Positions 11,701 to 22,458 of a stretch of DNA of 64,000 bases are shown piece after piece. Made by a program: the position numbers and the translations under genes. A model generated the notes under the pieces. It was not told where the DNA came from. It worked only from the letters and a program-made list of their open reading frames with translations, and did no database searches. The stretch is from Lentinus brumalis (lineage: Eukaryota; Basidiomycota; Agaricomycetes; Polyporales; Polyporaceae), in assembly GCA_001792895.1 (NCBI GenBank), contig MARA01000018.1, forward strand, positions 1-64,000, in the 5' to 3' direction. Every line of letters begins with the position of its first letter. Within the stretch, counting starts at the first letter, position 1.

Positions 11701-14700
11701 TGCACGACCCGGAGTAAAAATGGCAAGACCCCTAAGGGTGCTCAGAATAGTGGCGTGCATGAGTATGACAACAGAGGATGCACTGACCCTATAACAAAGA
11801 CATGCAAGGCCAGGTTTCCCCGAGATACATTTAAAGAAACTGCTGTCGATCCAGAGTCTGGAGCCTTGATTATAAAAAAAGGGGAGCCATGGCTGAATAC
11901 CTTCACGCCAGCTGTGTCATATCTGCTGCGCTGCAACCATGATGTTACCAGTCTCATGTCCGGAACTGCAATCAAGTCTGTCATTGCCTATGTTGCTGAC
12001 TATATTACAAAGACACCTCTGAAGACACATGTCATGTTTCAGTCAGTGCAGAAGGTCTTTGAGCGCAACACGGAGCTGCTCTGTAGCGACAAGACCAGAA
12101 CAGACAAAGCTAGAAGCATGCTGACAAAAATGGTCAACTCCCTCACTGCAGCTTCAGAGATTGGAGGGCCTATGGCTGCAATGTACTTGCTGAAACATCC
12201 AGATCACTATACTGGGCATATCTTCAGGGCATGTTACTGGAGGGGTTATGTGCTGGAGGTCATGCGTGCTTGGGACGACTCAAAGAATATTGCAGAAGAT
12301 GGAAAGGCAACTGTTGTGGTGGCCTTGGATGATCGGGCAAAGAATGGCAAGAAGCGCATAGTCCCAATCTCACCAGTCCTAGATTATATGTGGAGGCCAG
12401 CAGTGTATGAGGACGTATGTGTATATGATTGGATCAGGCTGAACCATAAGAAATCAATGTCTAGTGCTCGACGCAAGGTTGCAAAGCCTCAGACATATGT
12501 TCCCGCAGATGACAATAGCGACTTTGAGAATGACTATGCTGTAGATGAGACCGTACCCCATCTTCACACTGCATATGACCACAATGACGGCGATGAGCCT
12601 GAACCTGCAGCCTCAGATGATGAGGAGGAGCTAACTTGTGTGGGAGGCAGACCGGTATATGCAAAGGAGGAGGAGGAAGATTCTGAGGATGAGCTGCTGC
12701 TCACCAGTAAGGCAGCTGAACAACTTGAAGAGGACATCTTACAGGCAGAAGCCAGTCGGGCAGAAGGAGTACCTCCATTGAATCTCAGCGCTAAGTACCA
12801 CACATTTATGGCCAACCATCCACAGGCAAGTACACATGAAGTCCGATTAATGGATGAGACTGAAGGATTTGTGCCAAACTTTATAGGAGGACCTTTGCCA
12901 CGTAAAGATGCAGGCAGCCGTGAAGAGTATTGCATGACAATGCTAACCTTGTTCAAGCCCTGGAGGTCTGGAAAGGACTTGCGAGTCAATGAGGAAATGA
13001 TGTGGAATGACATATTCGCTAGTTATGCTTTCACAGACAGGCAAACAGAAATCATGAAGTTCTTTCATATAAAATATGAGTGTAATGATGCCCGGGATGA
13101 CTTTTCCGCTGCCAGAAAGCAAGCTGGACAGGGCAGAACAAACCCTTTGTATATGAGCGACCGGGAGATGGATGAAATTGAGATGGAGGGATATATATTT
13201 GACGGAGAGGCCACAGCTGCAGATAAAGAGAATGAGCTCATCAACTCCAACAACTGGACAACTATCAGCGATGGAGAAGTTCTGCGTCAGACACGTATAG
13301 CAACTGCAGAGAAGGTCATGAAGAGTTCTGGATGGCTAGACCCTCTTGCAGCCCCTAAATTATCTACACCCACAACACTGCACACCCGAGTTACACCAGA
13401 TGAAGAGTGCACAGCTACCGAGTGGAAAGGCATACTGGATACTATGCGTAAAGATATATTAGATGCCCGTGATGTTGAAGCAAGTCAAAGAAAGGTACCT
13501 GTGGCCACTGAGCTTCCTGTCAATGATGAGCCTGACCGGGTGAAGCTGGTTGATAAGCAGTACTTCATGCGTAAGGAGTTTGAGGCCACAGATACTTCAG
13601 CCAAGGAGCTCATAGAGAAAACTGTTGATCAATTTAGCCTCAATGAAGCCCAAGAGAGAGCATTTCGGATAGTAGCCAACCATGCTGTTCAGTCTTGTGG
13701 TGAGCATTTGAAGATGTATCTGGGAGGCATGGCTGGAACGGGGAAATCTCAAGTCATCAAGGCTCTTACCCACTTTTTTGCAGAACGGCATGAAAGCTAT
13801 AGATTCATGTGCCTTGCTCCAACAGGATCTGCTGCAGCACTTATTGGAGGGTCCACCTATCATTCCATGCTAGGCTTCAGAAGTAAAGACACTTCAGAAT
13901 CACTTGCCGGTCTCATGCAAGTGCGGGCCAAGCTTCAGAATGTAGAGTATATATTTCTGGATGAAGTTAGTATGCTTGACTGTAGCAGTCTATATAAAAT
14001 CTGTGCCAAAATGTGCGGAGCTCTCAAAAATGACGGTGTGCCTTTTGGAGGAATTAATATGATTTTTGCAGGTGACTTTGCCCAGCTCCCCCCTTCAATG
14101 AATGGCAAGGCTCTATATGCTCACGATGTTGGGCGGGTGATTCACCGTACCCATGATCATGCCAAGCAAAAGGCATCTATTGGAAAGGCAGTCTGGCATC
14201 AGTTCACCACAGTGGTAATTCTGCGAGAGAATATGAGGCAACGGTCCCAGAAGCCAGAGGATGCAAAGCTGAGAACTGCTTTGGAAAATCTGCGCTATAG
14301 GGCCTGTACAGATGACGACATTAGACTTATACAGTCCCGTGTAGCTGGTCGTGGCAAAGACAGACCTAGGCTGAACCATCCAGATTTCAGGAATGTCTCT
14401 GTCATAACCTCGTGGAACTCTTACCGAGATGCAATTAATGCTATGGGCTGTGAGCGGTTTGCCCGAGAAAATGGCCAGGTACTGCAAACATTCTATTGCA
14501 GAGACAAACTTGCTGCAGAGTCTGACAGCAGTGATATGTCAAGGAGACAGAGACAGAACAAGGTCAATCCAAAGCGGGCAACTAATATTGTCAATGCGGA
14601 ACTGCAGGAGATGTTATGGGATCTCTCTCCTGAGCTAACGGAGCATCATCCAGGGAAGCTGTCTATATGTATAGGTATGCCTGTGATGATCAAGGTCAAT

Positions 14701-16440
14701 GAGGCTACTGAATGCTGCGTGACCAATGGTGCCGAGGGTGTTGTAGTAGGATGGACGTCTAGACCTCTCTCTGAAGACAAATTTGCCCTTGAGACATTGT
14801 TCATTAAGCTGACTGCCGCACCACGCAAGATTCAAGTCAAAGGCCTTCCAGAGAATGTCATTCCTTTGGTACACCAGGTCCGCAAAGTCAAATGCAAGCT
14901 GCCTAATGGAAAGATCATTGAGGTTAATCGGGACCAAGTCGCTGTAGTGCCCAATTTTGCCATGACGGACTTTGCATCTCAAGGCCGTACCCGGCCTTTC
15001 AATGTGTGTGATATACAGAATTGCAAGAACCATCAGTCTATATATACCTGTCTATCAAGAGGCTCTACCTTGGCTGGAACAATCATCGTGCAGCCGTTTG
15101 ACTCCTCCAAGTTAAAAGGTGGCATAGCGGGAAGTCTGAGGCAAGAGTTTAGGGAATTAGAACTGCTGGATGAGATCACAAAGTTGCGGTACTTAGGTCA
15201 AGTACCTCCAACTGTGGTTGGAATCACCCGAAATGAACTCATCTATTCCTTCCGGAAGTGGAAAGGAGAAAAGTACATGCCAGCAGCGGTACATAGTGCA
15301 ATTCAGTGGTCGCCACAAGATCCCTTTCCACTACAAGACAAGTCCAAGGACAGTCCTTGGACTCTAATAGATACGAAGGGCAATAAAAAGGAAATTGAGC
15401 CTGTCAAGATTAGTCAGAAAGATGCTACTGGCTTTGTAGCTGCTCGTGGGACACAGGCATTGCAGAGTCTTAGTAACACAGGCATAACCCGAAAGGATAA
15501 GCGCAAGCGGGATGATGACATTGAGGCTGAGGTCAGTCAGAGCAAACCGGTGAAAAGGATTAAGGCCAGTCAGCCTCCAGCAGGTAGCAAGAGCTTCCGT
15601 GGATTCCCTTGGGATCCTATAAATTGGAGTTGCGCCTATGATAGCCTATTGACAATCCTTCTTTCAGTATACATGGAGTGTCAGCCAGTATGGGACAGGG
15701 ATGTCTATAACACCAGTGAACTGCTTGGACAAGCCGGAGTGAAATTTACTCAAGTATTGGCTACAAAGCCCACTGCTACCCTCCAGCAGGCTCGTGATTA
15801 TATCCGGAATATGCTGGGTTGCATAGATGCAGAGTTAGGACTGAATGGAAGGACATATACAGATCTATACTCCGTTGCCAGAAACCTCTTTGCTGTTGAC
15901 GAGCCAGCCCTAAAGAAGTCCTACTTGTGCAGAGCATGTGGTCATGAAGGTGATCCGGTCCTAGACAACGGGGTTATTTGGACCTGTGAGGAGAGCCTAT
16001 GGAAGAATAATCCTGCTAAGCTGGGAAACCATCGAGGCAAGTCAATCAATCAATGGATTAATGCCTTGAAGACTCAGAAAGCCCATAAAAACTGTCCCAA
16101 GTGCCAAAGGGCCATGCAGATGTGTGCTGCATATGAATCTGCCCCTTACTTTGTCGGATTCATAACTCATAATGTCAAAGTTCTAGTCGATAATCAAATT
16201 GTATTCCAAGACATTGATCAAATGTACCGAGTCTGCGGTATTGTCTATTATGCAGATGATGATGGAGGGAAGCATTTTGTCTGCAGGTTCATTGACAAAG
16301 CTGGAGGTGTATGGTTTCATGATGGTGCCAAGTATAAGGATCAAGTGGTCTACTATGATAATGTTGTGAATTTCCCACCGAAGAAACTACAGACTGTAGA
16401 CAAGTATGGCATGAAGATGGTAATTTATACTAGACTCTAA
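8746..16440 (+). CDS. Helitron Rep/Pif1 helicase with C-terminal USP-like protease domain
   Basis: This is a 2564-residue ORF without introns. Residues about 205-260 resemble a SAP DNA-binding motif. About 325-500 is a Cys-containing DUF6570-like region (CAVC, CKSCLEEL). About 655-1100 is the Helitron-like N/Rep domain, with HLH at 869-871 as the metal-binding HUH-type motif and the paired tyrosines Y1082 and Y1086 in YVADYITK for DNA nicking. Residues about 1630-2130 form a Pif1-family helicase: Walker A GGMAGTGKS at 1660-1668, Walker B FLDEVSM with D1739/E1740, and the late motif YTCLSRGS. Residues about 2285-2564 look like a ubiquitin-specific protease: Cys box NWSCAYDS (C2296), two CxxC pairs (2395/2398 and 2450/2453) as in the USP fingers, His box GGKHFVCRF (H2510) and a following Asp (D2526). 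The first two domain groups define Helitrons. The protease assignment is from motifs only. The protein should nick and unwind DNA in rolling-circle transposition; the protease's role is unknown. Confidence 0.9.
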   Translation: MFAENASYALSKPGVTSGTLLESPESLVGRVLGSTLGASFPGYCERICATEECLHSAGLPDVVILFEGVRPRYTGTLVSSLLHRRKRIWMHIRLVKWFHLRCIYLAHDHCPQLYRYLYSWQTKGFQAVRTADSLRPTPTTSDSKSSACYGGAKFPRRPDKDGDSGARIWSYTDIAPFLPSGSGDANYNYRFVAYALESTPQQDDGHVVADVPLEQFTRKMGKSVLLDYARKHCITGVNARQNKSKILSAIQSHFCTACPTFVSVFAKVPLPQSNKARQQAYKEKQRTQQQTATNRPINFPPSPLTPDLTETTVRGFAEDIQVQNFIESACAVCGLLAYKTDMSSLADAEFDRSQLIPDRPVTRSERHDPTDPITPLSGPVLLPGCDDICKSCLEELSQDKLPADSLANGLWIGEVPPQLQNLSWTEKMLISRVKHNICTVKVHVSGMSKMKANVVSHSLPMPKIYHALPPSRDDLDEVLAFIYIGPNVPTLKEFKRTPMLVRRNKVKEALEWLKLNHEDYADCNISYENLEAYPEDEPPVVVNYTLSMASNKDSESTAVNDTEEDEGVEGGDCPFVVHGLTGTNLEHLGKVRPYEITARAVEHFKSQGKALGIGQAKQPESIYDNPQLYPQMFPWLFPYGYGGLKNCRIQKPVSEERRKQQLLMYHDKRFQLEPLFPLVALNHEQIKKSATAGYLLADRNKFNDIATRILSIDSDTLTGLIERLKEGPVKPETEAEKACFKVLNDLDHVNHKVQGSITSKKYMRNEIWSLVSYLGAPSWFITFAPADVKHPLALYMADTNQTFIPRFRDQDERLRLIANNPVAGARFFKVMVDLFIKHVLGVGLDRAGVYGDTAGYYGTVEQQGRLTLHLHMLLWIKSALTPQEVRDRIMDPQSDFQQKMVEYLESVHKGEFLDGDMESVANRLEEQKVKDPMRIPPTETLPDAPPKKCEHEESADCPKCELYRSWWTTYIQEVDEILYLSNVHKCTTRSKNGKTPKGAQNSGVHEYDNRGCTDPITKTCKARFPRDTFKETAVDPESGALIIKKGEPWLNTFTPAVSYLLRCNHDVTSLMSGTAIKSVIAYVADYITKTPLKTHVMFQSVQKVFERNTELLCSDKTRTDKARSMLTKMVNSLTAASEIGGPMAAMYLLKHPDHYTGHIFRACYWRGYVLEVMRAWDDSKNIAEDGKATVVVALDDRAKNGKKRIVPISPVLDYMWRPAVYEDVCVYDWIRLNHKKSMSSARRKVAKPQTYVPADDNSDFENDYAVDETVPHLHTAYDHNDGDEPEPAASDDEEELTCVGGRPVYAKEEEEDSEDELLLTSKAAEQLEEDILQAEASRAEGVPPLNLSAKYHTFMANHPQASTHEVRLMDETEGFVPNFIGGPLPRKDAGSREEYCMTMLTLFKPWRSGKDLRVNEEMMWNDIFASYAFTDRQTEIMKFFHIKYECNDARDDFSAARKQAGQGRTNPLYMSDREMDEIEMEGYIFDGEATAADKENELINSNNWTTISDGEVLRQTRIATAEKVMKSSGWLDPLAAPKLSTPTTLHTRVTPDEECTATEWKGILDTMRKDILDARDVEASQRKVPVATELPVNDEPDRVKLVDKQYFMRKEFEATDTSAKELIEKTVDQFSLNEAQERAFRIVANHAVQSCGEHLKMYLGGMAGTGKSQVIKALTHFFAERHESYRFMCLAPTGSAAALIGGSTYHSMLGFRSKDTSESLAGLMQVRAKLQNVEYIFLDEVSMLDCSSLYKICAKMCGALKNDGVPFGGINMIFAGDFAQLPPSMNGKALYAHDVGRVIHRTHDHAKQKASIGKAVWHQFTTVVILRENMRQRSQKPEDAKLRTALENLRYRACTDDDIRLIQSRVAGRGKDRPRLNHPDFRNVSVITSWNSYRDAINAMGCERFARENGQVLQTFYCRDKLAAESDSSDMSRRQRQNKVNPKRATNIVNAELQEMLWDLSPELTEHHPGKLSICIGMPVMIKVNEATECCVTNGAEGVVVGWTSRPLSEDKFALETLFIKLTAAPRKIQVKGLPENVIPLVHQVRKVKCKLPNGKIIEVNRDQVAVVPNFAMTDFASQGRTRPFNVCDIQNCKNHQSIYTCLSRGSTLAGTIIVQPFDSSKLKGGIAGSLRQEFRELELLDEITKLRYLGQVPPTVVGITRNELIYSFRKWKGEKYMPAAVHSAIQWSPQDPFPLQDKSKDSPWTLIDTKGNKKEIEPVKISQKDATGFVAARGTQALQSLSNTGITRKDKRKRDDDIEAEVSQSKPVKRIKASQPPAGSKSFRGFPWDPINWSCAYDSLLTILLSVYMECQPVWDRDVYNTSELLGQAGVKFTQVLATKPTATLQQARDYIRNMLGCIDAELGLNGRTYTDLYSVARNLFAVDEPALKKSYLCRACGHEGDPVLDNGVIWTCEESLWKNNPAKLGNHRGKSINQWINALKTQKAHKNCPKCQRAMQMCAAYESAPYFVGFITHNVKVLVDNQIVFQDIDQMYRVCGIVYYADDDGGKHFVCRFIDKAGGVWFHDGAKYKDQVVYYDNVVNFPPKKLQTVDKYGMKMVIYTRL

Positions 16441-16483
16441 CTGCTAGTATAAGATCGATCAGAGCAGGAGATATCCCCTGAGT

Positions 16484-16616
16484 TGTATGCTAGGCTGTAG
16501 GTATCATATAGTATATAATTGAGTACAGAGATTTCCATAATATATAATCGAGTACAGAGATTCCAAATTCCTCATCGATCGTCCCTGCCAGGAATGGCCT
16601 ACTTCCCAACAAGTCA
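16484..16616 (+). repeat. Helitron 3' tail, copy 1
   Basis: This 133-bp stretch realigns with the two flanks of the LINE (36179-36213 joined to 47474-47563), with the same spacing. The rightmost 46 bp or so, from attcctcatcg to aacaagt, are identical. Internally a short unit (attgagtacagagattcc) occurs twice. Similarity ends sharply at 16616. Confidence 0.8.
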
Positions 16617-17399
16617 CATCGAGAAGTGACAACATGCATACGCACTTCTTTACTCCCGTACGGCTGCGGCGTAAGACATAGATGAGAACACTCGTCATCA
16701 GAATGTCCCCTGCGCCTATAAGCCCCGAGCCTAGAGCAAGAAGCCACTATAGCGCTCTGTCAGTACATTTGACATGTTGCGCACGGGCCATCGGCTGACC
16801 GAGTTGTTGAGGAATGCATCTATACCGGGAGAGTTCCATCTGAACACAGTTGGTCAGGAAGGGAGCGGACTCGAAGATGGGGACACGGGTCTTACTCGCG
16901 TAGGGCATCTTCGTACCCAGGTCCTCGTTTAGCTCGGAGTGAGCCGTGATGCATGAGAGACTCACATAGAAAGCACCCTATCCAGTACATAGCATCAGCG
17001 GATGCGCAGGCGTACATGGTAAAGCATGACTCACCGAGGAACGCCATCTCCATTACAATCTATGAATGATCAGACTCATTGTGATGTTGTGCGAAGACGA
17101 GTTGGGGACTAACCGCAATGACAACGAGGGGGCGGTACCGCCGTCCAACTAAGCAGTGATGTTCAGGGTAGCGTCCCTTGCAAAAAATAGATGCTACGTA
17201 CTATACCAAACTCGTCGGGCGAAGAACCTTCGAAAAGGAATTATAAGATCGCTCATCGGGGTAAGTATTGCCAGTCACAAACTTACAATTCTGAGGTAAT
17301 GGACGACAGTCCCTGAACAGATTTCGTTAGAGTCATGCACTGGAATGCTTCAGGCATCGCTACTCACGCTTGGTATAGGCGAGAGCTGGTGAAGGGAAT
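16617..17399. other. Gene-poor flank of the Helitron
   Basis: The minus strand has short blocks with splice-like junctions but no continuous coding sense. It may be the decayed 3' half of the DUF6534-type gene next door. Nothing else is recognisable. Confidence 0.4.
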
Positions 17400-17900
17400 G
17401 GCTATATCAGACAGGTTTATACATGAATCCATGGTACCATCACCTTGAGTGACCTACAAAAGTCTTAGCACGACGGCAACGGTCGGGAAAGTACGGCATA
17501 CTAACCAGGTAGGGTTCCACGTGAGTGCCAGAGGGTTGAGATAGTTTTCTACCATGTAGAAGTAGCTAGAACCATGTATGGTTCACTCAAGGCGACACGG
17601 AGTGACTGGCATTCGACTCACCACGCGTGCATGAATAGTATCATGACCAGTGTCTCTAGAAGACTATGCACCATATACTCAGTGAGAATGTACGATAACT
17701 ATGCTAGGACAGCAGCTTACAGGATCGTCCAGACCTAGATGAACTGTCAGACACCGGACCTGCTTCGCTCACACTGGAGATGACGACATACCCAGAGTTT
17801 GAGGAAAGGCTTGTCGTTGGGGTAGCGACGAAAATATTCAAGGGATAGCGAGAGTATAATCCCGTATAATCTGTGTCACCGTGAGCGGTTTCGAGGGGAG
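17400..17900 (-). pseudogene. Remnant of a DUF6534-type membrane protein
   Basis: The minus strand contains the family-like block EYFRRYPNDKPFLKLW (about 17792-17850), followed by a GT-AG intron of about 57 bp. It is then followed by NYLNPLALTWNPTW (about 17505-17560) and SLKVMVPW, in the order expected for fungal DUF6534 proteins (multi-pass, no known activity). The intervening and downstream parts carry stops and do not rebuild a full protein. The match is from memory of the family pattern, so treat it as tentative. Confidence 0.4.
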
Positions 17901-19136
17901 AGACCTCCAATACTCTCTTACAAGACACCGGCGAAGGTTCCGAGAAGCAAAGCACCTAGAGAGTTGTCTAGGGGCGGAACTTGTAACAGGGGACGGCCAG
18001 TGGGGTCTTCCAGGGCCTTCATCTCTCTGCAAAGCGGGTGTGAGCACAAAGTCTTTCTCCGTGGCGAGAGGCGTACTTATGAACCTTGTACCCTCCTCTC
18101 GATCTGAGCTTGAGGACCGCTGACCTCGACCGACCATCTGAGCGCTGTGAGAGGCCGCCGCCAATATGTTGGATAGGGATGGATTATCAGCGACCTATGT
18201 ATTCCATCTCAGGGCCCTTGCATCCACAGCAGCACACATTCATCATAGCCTCGGTGTTCGTCGCCGTATGCGAGGTGACCCGGTCATCGTGAGCTGCGAG
18301 AGACTGGCAGGGCGTAAGTACTTACTACATGGACAGCGAGACAATTCCAGTCGGCGAACGGTCAAGACATGGAAAGTGCGATAGAATATTCCGGCAATGT
18401 CGGCTTGTAGTGCTGCCCGTTCACGTTCATAGTTCCGGTAAGGATGAGGTTAAGGACGGGTGACAAGCGTTAGTGAGGCTTACGTAGCTTACGTGAGAAG
18501 CGCTGGTTTTGCCGGGGTGCCATGTCAGCGCCCGAGGTTGCTTCTGACCGAGTGCCCCACCATTGCTGCGCCCAAGAGATTGCACCCACGCCCGCAGAGT
18601 GAGAATGCGCTCAAGAAGTATTCTGTGTCAGGTAAGATGATGAGTTCTTACTTACTGAGCCCCAAGGAACTAAATCTCAAACCTACGACGCCGTCCGACT
18701 GAATCAAGTAGAGCTATTGAATGCTCGTCCGCCAGCTTCAGGGTTTAAAGTCACACCGTGTGTTTTTCCGCTGCTCGTAATATCCTTGGAGCCTGCGAAT
18801 TCACCTCTGGTCGTTACTTGATAGGTCTTCGGCCTCCTACCTGAACCGCGATGCTCCACCTGACGGTTTCCCAGATTTGTGGGTACCCGTGAGAAGTGTA
18901 CCATGTGCGCTGTAAGACACCCGATGCTAGCAAGTGATTTGAGGCCCCAACGCCCTCAACCCTTGTACGCTGCCAGAGACAGACCGCCTGTCGGAACTCC
19001 CCAGAGACTGCTCCTCAACGTCTTCGCCGGTCCTCGTTAACATACTCGTATGTCGTCGCACTCGTCCGCCCCTGGGTGTACGGTTACTGACGATAACCTA
19101 GACATACGAAGCTGCACGTAACCCGCTACTCCCGAT
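17901..19136. other. Spacer upstream of the P450 gene
   Basis: No supported gene. Several open frames on both strands overlap each other without shared domains. The 3' part should hold the P450 promoter. Confidence 0.4.
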
Positions 19137-21367
19137 ATGATCAATGTGTTCTATGAGACCTTGTCAACTGTCATCTTGGCCGTGGTACGTACGACATCCT
19201 CCGGATAGTTTCGTCATGCAAACAGACTAACAGCTATCAACGCAGATGACGCACCAAGTGTTCCGTCAATATGAGACCTACTATCCTTCGGTGCACTTCT
19301 GTTTGCTGCTTGGGCCGCCTACGTTTCTCGCATTCCATTTCGCTGGCCTGTCGAGTGGCCTCTATAGTGGAATTGCAGACGCGTTTCGGTGGACTGTCCC
19401 TACATTCCTGGCTGCACTCTCTGCTTCAGTCGTTGCCTACCGTCTCTCGCATGTGCATCCGCTCGCGCAGTATCCAGGACCGTACTTACGTCGGGTTTCT
19501 CGGTTAGTGGGAGCATGCGCAACGATGTCCGGAGACCGATCCAAACGCCTCGACACATTTCGCAGAAGATACGGCGATATCGTTCGTACTGGTGCGTCAT
19601 CTCGAAGCGAGAACCTGTAGTCTATCTTGTCGACTGAGTGCTTAACTTCAGGACCCAACGAGCTCACCATCTTCGATCCATCTTTTGTCGCTCCGCTTCT
19701 CGGACCCACAGGACTTCCCAAAGGCCCCAGTGAGTCCCTTGCCTATCCTGCGAACCTGACGACATCCAATAACCGGAGCATTCAGGTTGGATGGGCGGGT
19801 CCTTGTCATACAAGCACCTGCCCATGGTCGGAATCCCAGATACCGACCTTCATTTGAGACGACGACGCCCATGGAACAGAGCGCTCGCACCGCCGGCGCT
19901 GAAGGAGTACGAGATAGCCATCACCCGGAGGGCACAACAGCTGCTTCAGCGGCTAGAAGAGCAGGCGGGAGAGGTGATTCTCGGAGAATGGTTGAGCTAT
20001 TTCTCGTACGTGGGCTTTCCGCTGTTAGCCGCAAGCGCATCTCACAATGCCCGGCCTGTGCAGGTATGACTTCATGTCGGACATAGCGTAAGCTCTTTGA
20101 CATGTTACTCCCATCATATCTACGTAGTGATACTCGGCGCAGCTTCGGGGGAGGCTCTGAGCTCCTCAGAGACGGCGACAAAGACCATGTGTGGGCGATC
20201 ATCGCAGACGGGATGAAGTACGTAGAGGACCCCCTCATCCTTGCGGAGCGCTGATACCGCACGTCCTTAGAGCGGCGACCTTTCTCGGAAGTGTCCCATG
20301 GTTGGGTATCTGGGTGGGGTACATTCCCGGTGCCGCTGGACCGCTCAACACACTGTTCACTCGAGGAGAAGAGTTGGTCTCCAACCGGCTCGCCCGAGGC
20401 TCCAGTTCGCGGGATTTGTTCTACTACTTGGTACGTACCGTATACTCGGTCTTTCTGGTGTATTACGCAGTAGCCGACTGACGAACTACAGAGCAACGAA
20501 GACCTCGTTGACAAGGAACCGCCCCCTGCTCGAGAGCTGATTGATGACGCTAATCTCGCTATCGTCGCCGGCTCGGACACGACTACTATCGTATTGACTT
20601 CTATCTTCTTCTGCCTCCTCACCAACCTGGAAGCCTACGCGACGCTCCTGAAGGAGATCGACGAATTCTATCCTCCCGGATCTACCCCCTACTCCACACA
20701 GCATCATCGCCGTATGCCGTACCTTCAAGCAGTGATGTAGGACGTCTTGCGTTTTTTGTGTTGCGATACTGCAGCTCAATGATGATATACAGAAATGAAA
20801 CTCTCCGCCTGTACCCTCCTGTACCTGGCGGCGGGGAGCGTCGACTGCCGCACGAGGCTGATCCGCTGATCATTGGGTCCGTGTAAGTGTCAGTGCCAGT
20901 GTTCGAGAGAAGGTAGCTCACACCGCCGTCTCAGGTGCATCCCTCCCGGAACGTCAATCTGGATACCTCCATGGAGTCTGGGACGGGACGAGCGCAACTT
21001 CACCTACCCGACCGCATTCTGGCCGGAGCGGTGGCTCATAGCATCAGGGCAGCTCGACCTGAAGAACGCTCGCCTACCATCAACGGCTGCGACGACCTCC
21101 TCGCTCAAAGGTGTCGAGCATGGCCGCGGCGTGCTTGACTTCGTTCACAACGAGGATGCGTTCATACCGTTCTCCTACGGCCCCATGATCTGCGCCGGCA
21201 AAGGGCTCGCGATGCTGGAGATGCGCATGCTCGTCACCGCGCTCTTGCAGCGCTTCCACCTCCGACTCAAAGACGGGTGGGACCCTGCGGAATATGAAAA
21301 AGGATTCAAAGACTACTTCAATGCGACTCGTCCTCCTCTACCGGTTCTCCTTCAGCGTCGCTTCTGA
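19137..21367 (+). CDS. Cytochrome P450 monooxygenase, 10 exons
   Basis: It encodes a membrane-anchored haem monooxygenase. My splice model is 19137-19184, 19246-19591, 19652-19729, 19786-20005, 20064-20087, 20128-20217, 20271-20430, 20492-20736, 20793-20882, 20935-21367, all GT-AG, giving 577 residues. Hydrophobic N-terminal segments precede the Pro-rich hinge QYPGPYLRR. The C-helix region reads RRRRPWNRALAP, the I-helix AIVAGSDTTT, the K-helix ExxR motif lies in VINETLRLYPP, the PERF-like segment is FWPERW, and the haem loop FSYGPMICAG fits FxxGxxxCxG with Cys as the axial ligand. All hallmarks are present and no frame is broken, so it should be functional. The substrate cannot be told. The short HxRRRRPWNRA motif is common in agaricomycete P450 clans that use hydrophobic substrates. 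A fragment of a relative lies at 49255-49500. The start rests on a 16-codon first exon and is less certain than the rest. Confidence 0.92.
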
Positions 21368-22458
21368 TCCCTGGTCCATCGTGGCAGTCTGCTTGTCGAA
21401 TCAGTAATCTCTCACAAGTACGTGAGATCCTGCCGTCCCGCGAACCGTCGTCTAATGAGGCACTCCGCAGGGATGAAATTGTTGGCGGCGCAGCCCAACG
21501 TATGCACAGCACATGGGCGCGGACTACATAGGTCATGGGGTGTTATGTTTTCTCACCGCGCCCTCCATAGAAGTCCTGTTCCGACACCCATGTAATCACA
21601 CCGCGCGGCCAAATTGGGAGTTTCGCTCTCTGGTTGCCGATGTTCTTGCAGATGCACGCAGGACTCGCGGCAAACATTCTGCTCCAGAAGTCACACGTTA
21701 CTGGAGGCTCGCCTCACCGCGGTAGCCTCCCATTTTGCCGATACCGCCCATGAAGATTGCGGACGTACACGGTACGCCTACAAATCCATATGCCGTCTGG
21801 TAGACCCTACATACCTGATCTACCGTATTTGGTGACCTCCGCCCAGTCAGGGAACTGAGGCTCATGAGCCCCGCTCTCGAATCCCCGCTCTCTGCTTCAA
21901 GCCCACTCTCTACGACGTCATAGCCCATTTCACGACGACATTCCTATTCCTTCCATGCAGGTTTCAAGGCGCCTAGAACGTTCTCTCTCCGGGGCTACCT
22001 TCCTCGTCGCTGAGCATGTTTGAGTCCGAGACGCCTGCAAGTACACTGTTACATTGGCCCTCGTGCGTGACTTCGTTCCATTTCTATTTGGCATTTGTCA
22101 GTACAATCCTAGCAGACTTGCATGTACATGGACTTTCTGTAGACCAGCTAGTGGTCGATGCGCCCACGGACTGAGGGACGTGAGACAAGAGACCGCTCAA
22201 ATTCATCATCTTTCCCGACCTACTGCTGAGCGCGGGCTTTGAAGGTTCCTACTGAATTGGAGCAAAGTCCAGTCAAGTACATATGGCACCCAGATTTAGC
22301 TCTAAGGGCATGGAACCTGTTCGCGTCACTATCAAGAAGAGTTCACATCCCGTACTATTACATGGGGTATACATCATCAAGGAACGCGCAAGTTCTCCGC
22401 AGCAGCGTGAACGGCAGTGCATCCGACTCATCAGTATCAACGTTCTTCCCCATCAAAC
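21368..22458. other. Convergent spacer between P450 and 7TM gene A
   Basis: The two genes point at each other, so this holds both 3' regions. No ORF here has a recognisable domain or exon structure. Confidence 0.5.

Larger units (their letters stand above)
8746..16616 (+). mobile_element. Autonomous Helitron (5' end unresolved)
   Basis: The span runs from the Rep/helicase ORF to the end of the tail that is shared with a second locus. The 3' end is placed at 16616 because similarity to 47461-47563 stops abruptly there. The terminal bases read CAAG followed by T, close to but not the canonical CTRR-T. A small GCCA/TGGC hairpin lies about 20 bp upstream of that end. The true 5' end must lie somewhere in 8169-8745. 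The single uninterrupted ORF suggests a recently active copy. Confidence 0.7.

Noticed and set aside
16440..16616. Canonical CTRR-T Helitron terminus right after the ORF
   Set aside because: Several CTAG motifs occur close by, but none has an 8-12 bp hairpin directly upstream, and the shared tail continues past them.
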